64,000 nt of DNA, from the NCBI GenBank assembly GCA_019914995.1, contig CM034143.1:622501-686500 (forward strand). The letters are read 5' to 3'. Origin of the DNA: Acanthochlamys bracteata (lineage: Eukaryota > Streptophyta > Magnoliopsida > Pandanales > Velloziaceae). Of the stretch, positions 1 through 14,365 are shown in pieces (within the stretch, counting starts at the first letter, position 1; the number at the start of each line of letters is the position of its first letter). The translations under genes were made by a program, and so were the position numbers. Under the pieces are notes generated by a model, which had not been told where the DNA came from, ran no database searches, and was given only the letters and a program-made list of their open reading frames with translations.

Positions 1-146
1 ATGTTATTAGTTTAGTTTTTAATAGTCGTAACTGATATATACACTCGGCATAAAACAGTGTCGTCTTATAAAATGTGTGTTCCTCTCAAGGTTCATCTTT
101 CCTTCTCTAGATAACGAAAGAAAATTCGTTGCTGGGGGTTATCAAG

Positions 147-1946
147 ATGGCAGGCGAAGAGGACGTGACCAAGCAGGGAGTCACCGGAGCTACGGCGGAG
201 ACGGCGAAGGTCCACATCATCTATGTTGACCAACCGCCAGAGGGACAGGATCACCGAACCTTTCACATATCTAAGCTCGCTTCCGTGCTCGGCAGGTAAA
301 AGATTAAAATCTCTGTCTACCTCCTCCCTTCTCTCGAAGATTTCGTTTCCTGGTAATGTCATGGAATTTCCCACTATTGTTGTTGGGGTTTTTTGCTACT
401 TGATCATCAAAAAGCTCTTTCTTGAGGGTGATTTTGGTAACCTGGAAACTTAGATCGTGGTAATTGATCTCTCTTTTCACACACACATATCTTAAGCTGA
501 AATTGATTTATTCTTTTAGTGGAACCCCCACTGACACATATCTTAACTTTAGTGGAACCCCCACTGACAATATTTTTGTTTCTTCCGATCTTCCTGTAAT
601 TGAAATGCCTATTCTTCACTTTCGCCGTATACGATCAGTCAGACTGGTATTCTCTGGCTTTGTTGAATTTGAGTGACGAATCTCTCCATCTTAGCCTCTA
701 TTCTTTCTCTTTAGTTTCTGATCTATGTGAAGTGAGCTGTGAGTTTTGGTCTTCTTTCCTGCTTTTGAATAAAAGATTATTTGAAATTAGTGAAAAGTCT
801 TGGTTTCCTTACCTTCTGCTTCCATGACGCATTCAATTTGTGCTAACCTTTTTTCTGCTTAAAAGAGTTAAACTCTTGGTTTTTTAATCTCTTTTTTCTG
901 TAAAGTAGAACTCTAAAAAAAAATTTTGGGAAAGATTTTACGTTACTGTATTTCTGTTAATCGCAAATCCTATCATCAAGCTGACCAAGATACCTGACTT
1001 CCCTGATCATGTATTTGGCTTGTCAATTTAATTGTTTGGATGGCTATCTTTTTGTGAGATTATAGTTAAGTTGTAGTGGGCTAACTGGGGGTCACTGTTA
1101 CATGTCATTTGCTTTGCCTCCCATTCATTGCAGGTTAAATTTCTTTTCTAAGTTTGGTTTTCCATAATATTGGTTTAAGCATCTTTCTTTCAGATCGTAT
1201 TCTAGTAATTGCTAATATTCTCATTCTTTATGCAATAGTGAGGATGCAGCTAAGGAGGCATTGGTGTATAGCTACTCCCATGCGGCCAGTGGATTTTCTG
1301 CTAAGCTAACGCCTAAGCAGGCGGAGGAGCTGCAGAGTGAGTCCTCTACATCCTACTTTTCTCCAGGGGTCTTATGAAATTTATAAGCTTGCAATTTAAG
1401 ACACAATTTATACGGTAATTCAGCTTAAACCAGATCTACTTGTGAGTAGTGAAGATTCTTAAGTTGCTCTGCATAGTACAAGGTTTAAGATTGGACTGAG
1501 GCTTTTTATCCGTCAGCTTCATGGTGGTACCTTAGCCGACTTTCTGATCAAGCTTGAGTTTGGCATTAAATGTTTTATACTAATCAGAAGTTGGCATGTT
1601 TGTGGTCATTTGCTAAACGTTTAGTTTTGGGGCATTCACTGGAACGTCTAGTCTTAGGATCACATGCTCATATCAAAACTGTGCATGAATGCTACAATTA
1701 GAACATGGTGGAAGCTAGCGGATGGGCTATGCTATGTTGCCATCTGCTGCATAATGTGACAGTTAGATCTGTATCTTCTTAAGGCTGCTTTGAAGTCTCG
1801 TTGTTGTCCACAATAATTCATTTTGACCTATATACCTCCCTCATTAATGTGCAGAGCAACCAGGAGTTCTTCAAGTTCAACCAGACCAGGTCTACCAGCT
1901 TCATGGACCTGGCACCGGCATAAATGTCAAGACAAGTGCCCCATAA
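147..1946 (+). CDS. Subtilisin propeptide-like inhibitor (peptidase inhibitor I9 family)
   Basis: Three coding exons at 147-295, 1239-1336 and 1855-1946 join in frame to 112 residues. The product reads MAGEEDVTKQG... then HIIYVDQPPEG...FHISKLASVLGSEDAAKEALVYSY, with SHAASGFSAKLTPKQAEEL and PGVLQVQPDQVYQLH near the end. This is the I9 fold that normally forms the inhibitory propeptide of plant subtilases, here as a free-standing protein with no protease domain and no signal peptide. By family knowledge it resembles Arabidopsis SPI-1 (from memory At1g71950), a stand-alone inhibitor of subtilases. The start is the first ATG in a good context and gives the family length. The gene converges on DCAF1, whose stop lies 0.8 kb away. 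Introns are 943 and 518 nt, both GT-AG. Confidence 0.9.
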
Positions 1947-2015
1947 AGTAGCTTGGAAGCTTTTACTGTTGAGGGACAGAAGCCTGTAGTTGTATGTATT
2001 TATGGTATTATTATG

Positions 2016-2021
2016 AATAAA
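2016..2021 (+). terminator. Polyadenylation signal of the I9 inhibitor gene
   Basis: A canonical AATAAA lies 70 nt after the stop codon, within an A/T-rich 3' untranslated stretch. Confidence 0.55.
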
Positions 2022-2753
2022 AGATGTAAAAACACCCAGTATTTGGCTATTATGTTATGATATGATACGATGCCTGCTGGCTTCCCGAAGTTGCTTTTAG
2101 GATTTTTAATCTCGAGTAGTTGTGCACTTGTGTAAATCGTGGCTGATGTGATGACTAATTATATGATTCAGGGAGCACTTAGACCACTTGAAGAAGTACA
2201 TGTATTTTCTTTTTTTCTACTAAAATAGACAAACAGGCGTTTGAGAAGTTCAAGATGTTTGCAGGACAGATCAGCGGCAAACTAATGAACCACCACAACA
2301 AAATTTCCCCATGAAAAGTCGTTAGATAAGCTGTGTTAAAGACCAGGACGTTCTCATCAGAAAGAAAAAGCATGCAGTATTGACAGAACTGAAATCATCT
2401 AACATTGCACCGTCGTGCTCAGATTGAACTCGCCATTAATAACCAACATTCAAGATCAGATAAAGCTTAAGCCAGCTGCAAAGTTCTCCGGAGAGGAGAC
2501 AAAAAAGCAGCTATGAAGTTAATAGCATAGATGAGAAGAGCACCCGCCAGATCGAATAAATATGAAAATACACTTCGAATGACACGAAGGAATCCAGATT
2601 ACAAACACCTATTTCCTTTTCCATTTTTATTTCTCTTTTTTTTCTATATCAGCCAGCCAATGTCCTTAACCCTGCCTCCGTAGTTATCTTCAACTCTCCT
2701 TTCAAGAAACCCAAAAAAGAGCTAGTAATTACAGATCTTAGGACAACTTGGAT

Positions 2754-5700
2754 TCAAAAAACAAAACCGTTGCCGTCGAATTCTCCTTCTTCTCCACTGC
2801 TAAATGATTCCAAAATCTCACTGTCATCTTCATCTCCCTCCTCACCCTCAGAAACAATCTCTAGCACTCCATCACCGCCATCAAAGTCGATGTCATCAAT
2901 GTTGAAATCTCCGTCCTCAACTTCATCGCCACTGTCCATATCATCCTCATCATCCAAATTACTCATGTCTTCGGAATCACTGTCCATATCCCCTTCCAAA
3001 TCTGTACCCAGCAGCTGATCAACATCAGCTTCAGACTCATTGTTCTCATCGTCTTCGTCATCCTCATCAGAGTCTGCCCCATCATCAGGGTCGGAATCGT
3101 CATCTGTTGGTCGGCGTCTACCAATCTCATAGAGTCTGGCAGATGAGTACATGTCTTCATGGTCGTCCATGGCAACCACCCCAATGTATGAATCTGTTGG
3201 GTCAGCTGCGAAGTCAAGGACACAACGGTCAACAGGCACAGTGGCGATCTCTGAGTAATTGACAGCATCAATAGTGCGGAATGCTGGGAAGAGTGGGTGT
3301 CGAACACGGCGCGTGTGAACTGCAGAAGTAATGTCCTCTAGATTGCGCCTTAAGATTGCATATATCACATCACCTCCGGAGTTGAAGGTAATGACTGTCT
3401 GATCTAGAGAAGGGACACTCCTTAAAAGCTTAAACTTCCGAAGATCCCAGACCTCTGAATTAAGAATAACCTGAAGAATTTCACAAGGCAGCGAGATATT
3501 ATGGCATCTAACAAGGAACAATCACATAATAATCAAGGATTAAAAATCATGAGCCTGAGATGACTAAAGCATTATGCATTGCCTTACATGACTAAAGCAT
3601 TATGCATCAGTCAGGGACTCAAAACCTATATTTTGCAAAGGAGCTTTCTTGCCTACTAATTCAAAAGTAGTGGAGTGCAAGTAACAAGCTCTATGAATTG
3701 CACTTCTACAACCAAGATCTTCTGACGAACACTAAACAGCTTATGCAGAGCATGACACTAAGTCCAACTGAAGAATCAAAAGATCAGGTACAATCATACA
3801 ACAGACGTCTATATACCGCATTGGACACTGAATATTAATAAATGGAAAAAAACAATGCACAACTAAGACATAAACACATATATCAATTACTAAACCAATC
3901 CAAAGTTTCCTCTCAGAAAAGAAACGAACAGAAAAAAGTAAAATATTAATCCAAGTAATATAATATAATAGCAAGAGCAAACCCAGCCACTTTCAGCTAA
4001 ACCATGACACAGTCAAATACTGGAAGATGGATAAAGTGCTCAAACCTCATTTCCTGCAGGATGAAAGCCACCACCGCCATAGTCTGTGAACTGGTCAAAA
4101 CGATGAATAGGTCCCGAACTTCGCCTATCCCACAATACCCCATTCCACAGAAGCATCGTGTCTGACGGGCTAAAATGTATAAGAGACTGAGTATATCCTC
4201 TAACTGAACCAGGAGTACTGTTAGAATCAGTTAGCTTTAACTCCATACTGTAAGAGTGAATGTCATAGAGAAGAACTTCACGACGTTGTGCCTCTGAAGA
4301 AAAAGCAGCAAACACGGTCCCAGAGTTGCTAAACCTTGCAGCCTTGCATCCATCAAACGCATGCAAAGGCCCACTAGAGATTGAGGATGCGTCCCACAGT
4401 TTCACATCCAATGGGCTTGAAGACAGAAGTAGTTGCACTGCACCAGAAGGGGCAGATTGTACTAATGTTACCGGTGATTGGTGGCTTGAGTGACTCTCTA
4501 ATACATTACCATTGTTTGAATCAAATATCTTTATCTCTCCAGAGTGGCCTCCAGTTGCAATAAGGGAAGGTTTACCAAGAAAAGTTATACACGTCAAAAT
4601 AGCAGAATCATCTCGGCAAGTACGGAAAGGCTTAAACCTGCTGTAAACAAACTGACGGTCTCTCCTATGAGAATGAATACCACCGTGGTATTTCCTAAAC
4701 TCACGGGTGCTTATCCGTGCAGTAACATTGGCAGGAGCATCAAGACTGTGACTAGGCTCTGGGCACACATGCGGATGTAAGAGGGAAAGGGGTGGAAGCG
4801 TAGTAATTGGAGCAGGACATTGGCGATGCTGATGCTTCAAGTATTGCACAACCAACGAATCAAGAGTCATCCTCTCAGACTGTGGATCAGCCAAAAGGCC
4901 AAGCTGCGAGGCAGGTGTGGTTGGTGCCCCAGGTGTGGTCTGGAGCGATACCTCATCCAAGTTATCAACATTGCTATTCAACTTAGTCCGGCTATGAGGG
5001 TCTCGTGGTGTCAAAATTGTTGCAGGTGACTGAGCTCCTGTATCCACTTGGGGTGTACTTTTACGGGCACAAACTGGTGTCTGAAAGGAATCAGCCATTG
5101 CTACTCGTTTTGATGGTGAGAAGCTACAGCCATCTTTAGAATCCATAAATTTCCTTTTCATAGGCAATAGTATTGGAGTCTTAGCGAATATCTCATTATC
5201 AGCATTAGATTTGACAGTCGGCAGTGATGCAGTCTCTCCTCTAGGCATCACTGCAGATGAACCTTTCAGACTATTGGATGTTTTATTGAATGAAGATGAA
5301 TGAGTCAAAACCTGTGTTCTTGCTTGTGTGAACATAAGTGGCTTCTTTTTGCTACTTGGCACTGCAAAATCACACTTCAAAGCCACATCCTCATTCTGAG
5401 AGACGGCCCTTTTCGGATCTGAAAGGAACCCACCTGGTGCACGCCCAGAAGGCCACTGAAGCTGCACAGAAGTGTTTTCTTGGATCAAAGCATGGTGGAG
5501 AAGAGGCTGTGGTGCGGCCACGGAAGGCAAAGGTGCCAAGCCAGCTTCTTTCCGTAACAAGTCAGCAGTTGCATTCAATCCAGAAGCTTGCAGATGCTCG
5601 TGGATAAGTAGTAAAAGCTCCCTGAAATCAAGGAAACAAAAAAAAAGGTTCATTGTGAAATCAAATCAGAACCTCTGGAAAATGCCTTGAGAAGAATGAA

Positions 5701-8700
5701 ATTGTCATCTACCTCGCATGGTAAGTGATAGGAGTGGCTGCAGCTATTGCAGCTCTTTCAATGCGCCTGAGTGTAGGAGCAGCAGCATCAGTGGCTGCTA
5801 ACGTGCTTGCACGGCCAGAATTTGTTACAATCTACAAACATACAGTTGAAGAGTGATATGTTAAGTAAGGGATGTTTAGAATACACCATTTCACTAATCT
5901 TGACGTAACGTTTATTCGCTATTTTGCAATGTGCAAACAAGTTCATGATTTTAAGATAAAGCTGCACAGAAGAACTTTATTAAACAAAGCACAAACTCCA
6001 GTAAGAGTAAAAAATTTAATCAATTCAGGATAACATAGCAGAATGACCATTAACAAGAAACCAGGTTTTACTTTTAAACTTGTTAGTGCCCCACCCAAGT
6101 GGGATAAAGGCTTAGTTTGTTGTTGTTGTAGTGAAACAGGGGAAAATCTTATCTCCCACATCATCCATAGATGCTAATGAGTTACTCGTGAGTGTGAAAC
6201 GTACTGCGATCAACTCAATAGCCACTTGGGTTAGTTCAGTCTGCCACCTGCCTTGCTCAGTGTTAGATGATTGGCCACCAGTATCCCGTATGAGTTCAGA
6301 CAGCTTTTTCCCAACCTAAAAACAGTAACAAAAAGTTCGAATCAGAACACATAAAAATCCTACTTCTTCATCCCTCACCTACCATATAGCATATATAATA
6401 GTATATACATATAACCTACAATAATTCAAAACAACTTTGTTAAACTAGCTAGCTCAATTGTCTTCATCCAAATTGTCACTTAAATTGTTTAAAACGCACA
6501 CAGATGCTTAAATAAGCAAAACCCCTCCCAGCTTAAAAAGAGAAGAAAAGAAAGAGTTCCAACTCCATCCAAGTACCCAACTAGTAGTTTTTGCTAAATA
6601 TATGACAACACAGAGTGAAGCCAAGAGATTGATGGAACAAATAATGGCAATAGGAATGCCTATATAGTCTGATATGTTATCAACTACAATAACAGCATTT
6701 GCAAGAAAATCATACAAACCTGCAACTTTGTCAATATGTGAGAAATTGCTTCATCCCTGGCTAAACCAAGCAATACACGGCAAGCTAGAGCACGCAAGCA
6801 ATCAAGAGCTGTCGGAGATGTGATCACCCGTGGATGAAGAAGATGTAAAAGAACCTTTATACCATTGTTTGCCCGAACAGCTTCCCTTGCCTGACGATAT
6901 CCCTGTTCCAATTGAGCAGCAAGGCCGGAACACCCAGCTCCAGGTCCTAAAGATATTCTACGATCTCCAACTACTCCAGATGGCATAGCAGGTGTACCCA
7001 CTTGTGAAGAATTGCCAGTGATTGGTGTACCACTTACTGCGCCACCACCTCGTTCCATGATGTTAGTCTCCCCATTGCGATCCGTGGCAGATTGAGCTAA
7101 TCGATCTAACTGATGCCTATCGGAATGCCTCTCCCGATTATCTGAAACCATACTGTTTGGTGGCTGACTAGCAACAGACTGCTGACCTTGCACAGGTATG
7201 GATGGTTTATTACTAATTGATGGGGGAGGACAAACAAGATTAACAAGCACATTCAAAGCCGGTTGGATCACCTAAACAAATAAATAAAAGAAAAGATGTG
7301 ATGCCAAATACTAATGCAATCTAAATATAGGAGAAAAACAAGATAATTAAAATAAAGATATGGGATAGTGCCAAACAGCCATACCTCGGGATCAATGTAC
7401 CCTACACCACTCGCTGCATCCAAGATAACTGCCATACCAACACGATCATTGCTTAAAGTGGCATTTACAATTAATTTACGGCTATAAGGTACGAATGTGA
7501 CAATATGCAGGACGCCTAACGCGTATTGGGCCAGATCATGAAGGTAACGCTCAACGGGTGGTGCCTATCAAAGAAAAATGAATTCGATCAGGTCAAAGAA
7601 CACAAAAAGCTAAGGACTGACTCGTTCGCATGCAAAACCGAAAGAACACAAAAGGAGTAGCGGATAGACATGCTTTGATACCTGACACAGTTCCAACATT
7701 ATTATATGCCCATTGCAAGCTAAAAACTTATCTACAGCAGGCCAACGAGCTCTAACAAATACAGGGCCAAGCTTCCTGTCACGCTGTATCTGATGAAATA
7801 CTGCATCCATGGCCTCATTACTTATGTCAAGTGGCTTATAAGCAGCTCTTGCATTGGAGCTGCTGCGAGCAGCACCTCTATTACTTTTATTCGGACGAAG
7901 TGAATCTACAAGTAAAAGAAGATGAGCCCTGAAGTACTGCCGTAAAGCAACACATGTGTGATACGCAATCTGCTTTTCTGATGCAGTTAAAACTTCTGCA
8001 GGTGATCGATCATTTCGGAGGCCTGCACTAGATGCACCAAGGGCACTGGGATTTCCACCTGATCTAACAGATGCTGCACCATGTAAAAGATTCAACATCT
8101 TCTGTAATCCATCCTGTGCATCATAAGCATCCAGAATGGCCCTGAACACAAATGCAGCAGCAAAGAAAACAGCCGAATTTTTCCTTGCTTGATCTTGAGA
8201 ACATTCTAAAAGCTGAAGCCCCAACTGAACAACCTGATACACGAGCTCTGAGGGTAGAGCACAAACCCGCTCCATGATCCCCTGCAAAAGGCGTTCCCAA
8301 ATTCTGTCATATATAAATTAAAACTTGATGCCGCAAGGGGAGTGACAAGGAGAACACAAGAACCAGAAGTGTTATTACCTGAAGTGAACCTATTGTAAAT
8401 AAGCAGGAGGAAAGGCCAAAGTATGTCTGCGATACCCTTGGTACAGCAAGAAGCTTTTGCATACCACCTCGATCAACAAAAAGAGCAGCAAACTTTTTAT
8501 GAGCAGCAAGTGTATATATCAATTTTAGCACTTCTGGGACTAGCACTAGGTTATTAACTGCACTCTCATCCTTAAAACTGCGCTGCAGCAGTGCCAGGCA
8601 GACATCTACACCTTTTTCCTTCAGAACAGGCCCTAGAGCCTCAACATATTCACCTAAAATTTCGAGACACTGGATACTGTATCTTTCTCTGAGATGAGCA

Positions 8701-11700
8701 AGCGAGTTATTGTCTACAATAAAGAAATCATCAAGCACTTCATCTGACTCCGGCTCCACAACCTTCATTTTACCTAACTCACCATCTACTTTAGGTGAAC
8801 TTCTGGAACCATTCGCAAAGGAGAAACCAAAATAAACGTCAAGGATCTGAATATGCACTTTGTAGCTTTGCAATTGTACTTGTTTGACAGTACTCACCTT
8901 GAAACTTCAGTTGCAACTGCAGCATCAACAACAGTAGATGCAACTTTAGAAGCAGCTGAAATAGCAGCTTCGTCGTCATTTGTATTATTCCAAACCTACT
9001 CATTTGGACATTCAATGCATTAGCCATATTCTAACTTATGAAATAGAAATGCAACACTAGTAGATGTTGGAACATAGAAATGCATCACTGCTCTATACAC
9101 ATACAGACAAGTATGCATTTACCTCGAAAGCAGCAGTTTTCACGACTTCAGCGGCAGCATCACCTGCAGCTTTGACTGCCTCAGCAGGTGCATTAGCTGC
9201 TCTAGCTTCAGCTTCAGCTGCTTGAATAGCTTTGATTACTAAATCAGAAATATCTTTTGAGCCAATATTGCACTCTCTGAGACGATCATCATTCTCCATG
9301 GAAACTGAATTTGCATAGTTCCTGCTCAAACTCTTATTTACATCAAGCACTCTTTTGCTATCATCCTGTTTTGGTTGGTTCTTCTCCTTTGGAACCCTAG
9401 CAGGTCCTCCTAATCGTAACGTAGATGAAGGAGAAGTCAGATTCCTTTCACTTTCAACAGGGGCTTCATTAGCCCTTGCCTTGCCTCTCATCCTTGGTCC
9501 TCGATTCACCTTTCGCCTTGAAGAATCATCTCTCGAATGTTCATCAAGATCCTCTTCTCGTGCATTTCGACCCACACCATGTCTGGCCTTCCCATCAACC
9601 AAGTCCCTGGCAAGCCATCCATCACCAGTCGTTTCTGCATCTTCTTTGGCAAAGCCATAAACACCAGCAATTTCTGATGAGTCAGTAACTTCCGACCTCA
9701 ATGATTCACCAACATCTTCCCAGCACTCTTCTTCACGAACATGTCTGATATCAATACCCCGATCTCGATCCCTCTCAGCATTTTGATCACCTAAAGCACA
9801 CTCCTCAGTGATCCGAAGACTGTCTGAACGAGATGAGTCCAAAAGCTGCCTAGGGCGGCCTCTATTTTCTTCTCTACCTTTCGAGGAAGAGGTAACTGAG
9901 TTATGCTTAGTCTCAGCCGGAAAACCAGTATCTTTCTGACTAATGGAGATCTCACCAAAGACTCGGGTGCGCAGATAACGCATAAGCTTTGCAGATAAAC
10001 CTGAGGTTAAGATATCTTCTACCACCTGGACACCCCTGGTAGATTGACAGTAAGATTCCTGTATTAGCTACGTTAACAGAAAAGAATGAACAATGTCAGA
10101 TAAACTGCCTACCCAGCCAGTGACATAGCTAAAAGTCCAGTAGCATATGTTTTCAGCATCTCATTATCTGTTGGCTTAGATTCTCCTAATCCACGTCTCC
10201 AACCATAGTCATCAGCAGGAACTTCTACAGTGTCATCCATCACCCAGCTTTTAACATTATCCAGAACCGCATCTTCGAATACGTGAGGATACTGGAGAAG
10301 TGATGTCATAATTAGGTAAAAATTATAAACCAGTGGCAAAAATAAGAGAGGCGAAAAAACTAAACATTTTCTACCATCCAAGTTGAGCTGCAGCTCACAA
10401 GTATCCTGGCAGCAGCTGCACGAACACTAACAGGATACCAATTATCTGACAGGAATTGTGATGATATTAACTCATAGAATTCGTCATGTTCCTAAAAGCA
10501 CAAAATCTTTAGTCAGACGATCACGTCTAAAAATTCACATTACCAACTTGCTGTTGAAACGGCTATTACACAATGCAAGCATACCCGAATTAGATTGCCA
10601 AGCCTTCCAACTGGATGAGAAGCTCGGCCATTACTAAATGTTGAACCACCAGACTCTTTTATATATCTGTAGAAATGAGAACATTCAAAGGGAAAAAAAA
10701 AAAAGTAAAGTTCCATAAGACTGAACGTCAGTGCCAAATTCTACAGAAATTAAACAGAAAACTGTTACATAGCTACACTGCCTAAAATCTGGTTTTATGA
10801 ATGACAAAGTCAATACAGAAGCCAAAATTAGTGCTTACATACATCAGCATGCGTAATTCCCGACTGGGTTGAAAGATACAAACTACTAGCCCAATAAAGG
10901 ACCATTGATCGTTTTTGTTTCTTTCTATGGCCATCCACGAACCAAACCCCAAAAAAATTCAAAAATAAAAAAGGCACGGCAATATCAAAAGTACAATGAA
11001 GTTAACCTAGATCCCCTGTTATTAGGTACCAGCTAGGCAGCTATCTTAGTTATGTACTAGACAAGTTTGTAGTACTGGCCCATGACTGATTTAGATGCTA
11101 GATTAAGCATAGTAAAAAATATTCTGTTAAAATTTCACAATGTAAAATAACCAATCAACAGTCCGAGTAATTACGTCAGGCATGCCAATAATTAAACTAA
11201 TCTTCTTTTGCTTTAGAACACGATTATATGGAGGGATACACAATAACATAGGAAGAGGCATTTCTTAAAAGGAATCGAATTGATTCACTGACTAGCAAGC
11301 AGTAATTCAATTAATTCCATCACCAGTTCTCCAGCGCTATTTTAACGTATAAAATTTTGATGGAAAAAGAAAACATTCCATAGCAATCATATTTTCTAGA
11401 AGGGAGTGAGGGATAGATCAATTACTACTAAGATAAATGCCTAAACAAAACCAAGCTTAAACTCTCCTATCATAACAACACTCCTCAAAATGCAAAACCC
11501 AAAACAAAAAAAAAATCCATCTAATGCATGAGAACTACTTCCACTACTTCAAAATGGAAAGCGCACTTGGATTCCTGGGCCTCGAGCATTGAGGCAAGTG
11601 CGTGAAGAAGTTTAGGATTAGGGTTTGCCGCTGTAGAAACAATCTTCGCAATCAATCCCTGTGCTTTCTCCATCAACTCCTCCTCCTCTGCCGCCGCCGA

Positions 11701-11748
11701 CGCACGCGGCTGTTGTTCACCATCCGCCGCCGCCGCTGGTACCTCCAT
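2754..11748 (-). CDS. DCAF1: DCAF1 (DDB1-CUL4-associated factor 1, VprBP homologue)
   Basis: Fourteen coding exons on the minus strand (2754-3470, 4046-5621, 5713-5831, 6205-6315, 6720-7271, 7385-7564, 7682-8281, 8379-8802, 8898-8995, 9123-10035, 10113-10291, 10375-10491, 10585-10666, 11567-11748) join in frame to 1,949 residues, the length expected of plant DCAF1. All junctions are GT-AG. The start MEVPAAAADGEQQPR is followed by an armadillo-like helical half. A LisH motif (RELLLLIHEHLQASGLNATA) lies near the end of the middle region, then a WD40 propeller, then a long Asp/Glu tail ending DGNGFVF. Two WDxR-type motifs (VLWDRRSS and SEVWDLRKF) are the known DDB1-contact sites. In the family the protein recruits substrates to the nuclear CUL4-DDB1 ubiquitin ligase and is essential for plant embryogenesis. 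It is divergent from the alpha/beta hydrolase gene. Confidence 0.96.
6085..6131 (+). repeat. Truncated SINE tail, Au-SINE-like
   Basis: Inside a DCAF1 intron the plus strand reads a CCCCACCC...GTGGGATAAAGGCTT segment followed by a (TTG)n run. This is the characteristic 3' end of plant Au-type SINEs. I cannot see the pol III A and B boxes upstream, so only the 3' end appears to remain. The call rests on remembered family resemblance and needs a repeat-library match. Confidence 0.45.
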
Positions 11749-12427
11749 CTCGGCGATCTCTAGCTTCTAGTCCTCCACAGCCCCTGGTCTATCTAGGGTT
11801 TAGTCGCCGGTTTTCTTCTCCGATTCAATTTCCCGGTGATTTAGAAGAGCGAGGGAAATGAAAGAGAGGGAATGTAAAAAAAACTAACCCTCGACTCGTG
11901 AACGCCGTTCACAACGTTGCAGTGTTCCTCCCAAATCGTTTAGTATTCTATTCCCGAATCTCTTTCATCATTAACAATACCCCACGTATCTAAATCAGGT
12001 TAGTTAATAATGAGCTTGAGTTATATTGATATGAGAAGCCGGTCAGGAGAGTCTCGAAGCGTACGTAATGACTTATTTGCCCCTAGTATAAAGGCCAAGA
12101 GGAGTGATTTTAGGCTTCTTGTTGGGCTTTAAAGTACAATGCAATTGAGCCTTTCGCTTATTTCTAGAAGGCCACCTATAAATAAGTAGTTCCTCAAAAT
12201 GAAGCTTTTAAATAGGATAATGGCTATATAGCCCTCAACTAGTTTTCAAAGAGGAAAGTTTGAGTTTTTAAGGACCACGTCTACCGAAATCATATTTAAA
12301 GGACTGTTTATGTATTATTGAAATCGTTTACTATAAATAGAAAATTTCCAACTACTTCACTCGCTTTCATTCTTCTCCCTCGTTCCAAATTCTTCGCTGT
12401 TCTTCTTCTCGATTTCTCCACCTGGTG
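11749..12427. promoter_or_regulatory. Divergent promoter region between DCAF1 and the alpha/beta hydrolase gene
   Basis: The two start codons face away from each other across 679 bp, which must hold both promoters and both 5' untranslated regions. The half next to DCAF1 is pyrimidine-rich. A TATA-like ACTATAAATAG lies near 12330, about 100 bp before the hydrolase ATG, on the plus strand. No other element is claimed. Confidence 0.5.
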
Positions 12428-14302
12428 ATGGTTTGCTCCGCGGCCGTCGCCGGTGATACTGCCGGTGAACTATTCATCTGCGCTGCCGCAGCGGTACCAG
12501 CTCTCCACTATGTAGCCACCGCTCTCGCTGTTGCTTTTGTCGTCTTGTACAATTTCCTCGAATTCCATTTTATAGGTGATCTCATCCGCGGACTCCGTGG
12601 CGATCCGGTGAACTTAACTTTCAATATTAACTCACATATCTACCATGGTGTTGTATCGAAGTGCCGCGCTCTCCATGGGCGGTAAGCTCCCCGTTGATTG
12701 CTTAGAAGATCTCCTCAATTCTTCATTAAGTTGAGAATACGAACAATTAACTTTGGATTCAAACTAGCTTGGAATCATTTGATTTAGTTATCTCAATTTG
12801 ACCGATTAGCTGTAGCATGGCTTTGAAAATTTGCCGGTATTTGTGCATCCGTTATGCGTCAATTTATGATCTGTAGGTTTGGTTGGATTTTAGCAAGCAG
12901 TATTCAGAATATCTGAAGCTATATGATGTGAATAATTTTCTTAAATGTTTTATTCTCTGAATTGCTGTAGTAAAATTTATTGAATTAAGCAAACGAGTCA
13001 TTTCTATGCAGATATGACATATTCAGTGATATTCTGATGTAGATATTTGGCAACGCCATGGTTAGCGAGCCCACACTTCCAGACTGCCTTCTTGAACTTT
13101 TTTGGACGTCCGCCTGTTTTCACGTATAGAAGGTTTATAATTCATCTTTTGTTTGGTTAAATTTTGATGAGGTTCTGTTGTGAATTCATGCATCGTAGCA
13201 GCTTGCCTATCATTTTGGTGGCTTGATTTGTTTACTATTTAGTGCGTAGTCAGCATATTGAGCGAGTTGGCTTGTTAGTTACTAGGCAATTTCATGGTTC
13301 GTTGATGTCATTGGCTCAAATTACTCTAGAAAATGGATATCCTAGATCGATATTTGATTCTCCACTAGTATGGTACATCCTTTGTACTAAGACTAAGTGG
13401 ACTGTTATGCATCTAGAAGCCATACAATTGTTACTAAACATATTTCACTACTCTCAGGCAACTGTACACTGTACATGATGGTGGAACTATTGCCCTGGAT
13501 TGGCTGCTTGCTTCTGATGGTAATGTTTAAGGACTTTGTAAAGTGGAACATGTGTTGGTAATCACTTAGATTGTCAAGCTTTTTGTTTGATCTGACAACT
13601 CTTTTGAAGTATGAGCTTATAATGAGTGGCTGGACATGTTTCATTTGTGTTACATATCCACTATAAGAATATCAGGGTACTTGGATATGAACAATTCTTA
13701 ACGATAGTGTCTTGTAAAATATATTCTGAGGCGCATGCTTATGTTTGTTTTGTTTCACTGGAACGATAAGTTACCTATATCATTATCCTTACAGTTGCAG
13801 GAGGATCTGTTAACAGAGTGCAGGATATCTCCAAAGATGACATTACTCCTATTGTAGTTGTGATACCTGGATTGACTAGCGATTCTGTTTCTTCTGTAAG
13901 CTCCTTCATTCCTTTTCACCATGTCTTACATGAATCTATGCTTATCTAGGCTTTCACAATGAAAATTGTATTTCTAAGCTATTCTCTAGTTCATTAGAAG
14001 GTAATTTCTTAGAAGGATCCATGTAATGTCCCCACCTAGTGAATGATAGCTTGGTTTTCATTGTTATTAATACTCATAGTATTTCTCAATTTACTGCAAT
14101 TACACTAATATATGGATCTAACATGTATCTACTTTTATGTGATCGTCATTGGTGTTCATTGTATGCCTGTATACTACACTAAGCATCCCTCCTTGCTTAA
14201 TCTGTCTTATAGTATCTAAAGCATCTGGCATATGGTATTGCTAAACGGGGATGGAATGTAGTTATTAGCAACCATCGAGGTCTTGGTGGTATTAGCATAA
14301 CT

Positions 14303-14365
<63 letters not shown>

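Noticed and set aside
2770-3018. Serine/proline-rich open frame on the plus strand
   Set aside because: It is the complement of the Asp/Glu tail of DCAF1; GAT/GAG codons read backwards give TCx codons.
14308-14361. The (TC)n tract as a promoter element
   Set aside because: It is inside an intron downstream of several coding exons and is an ordinary microsatellite.
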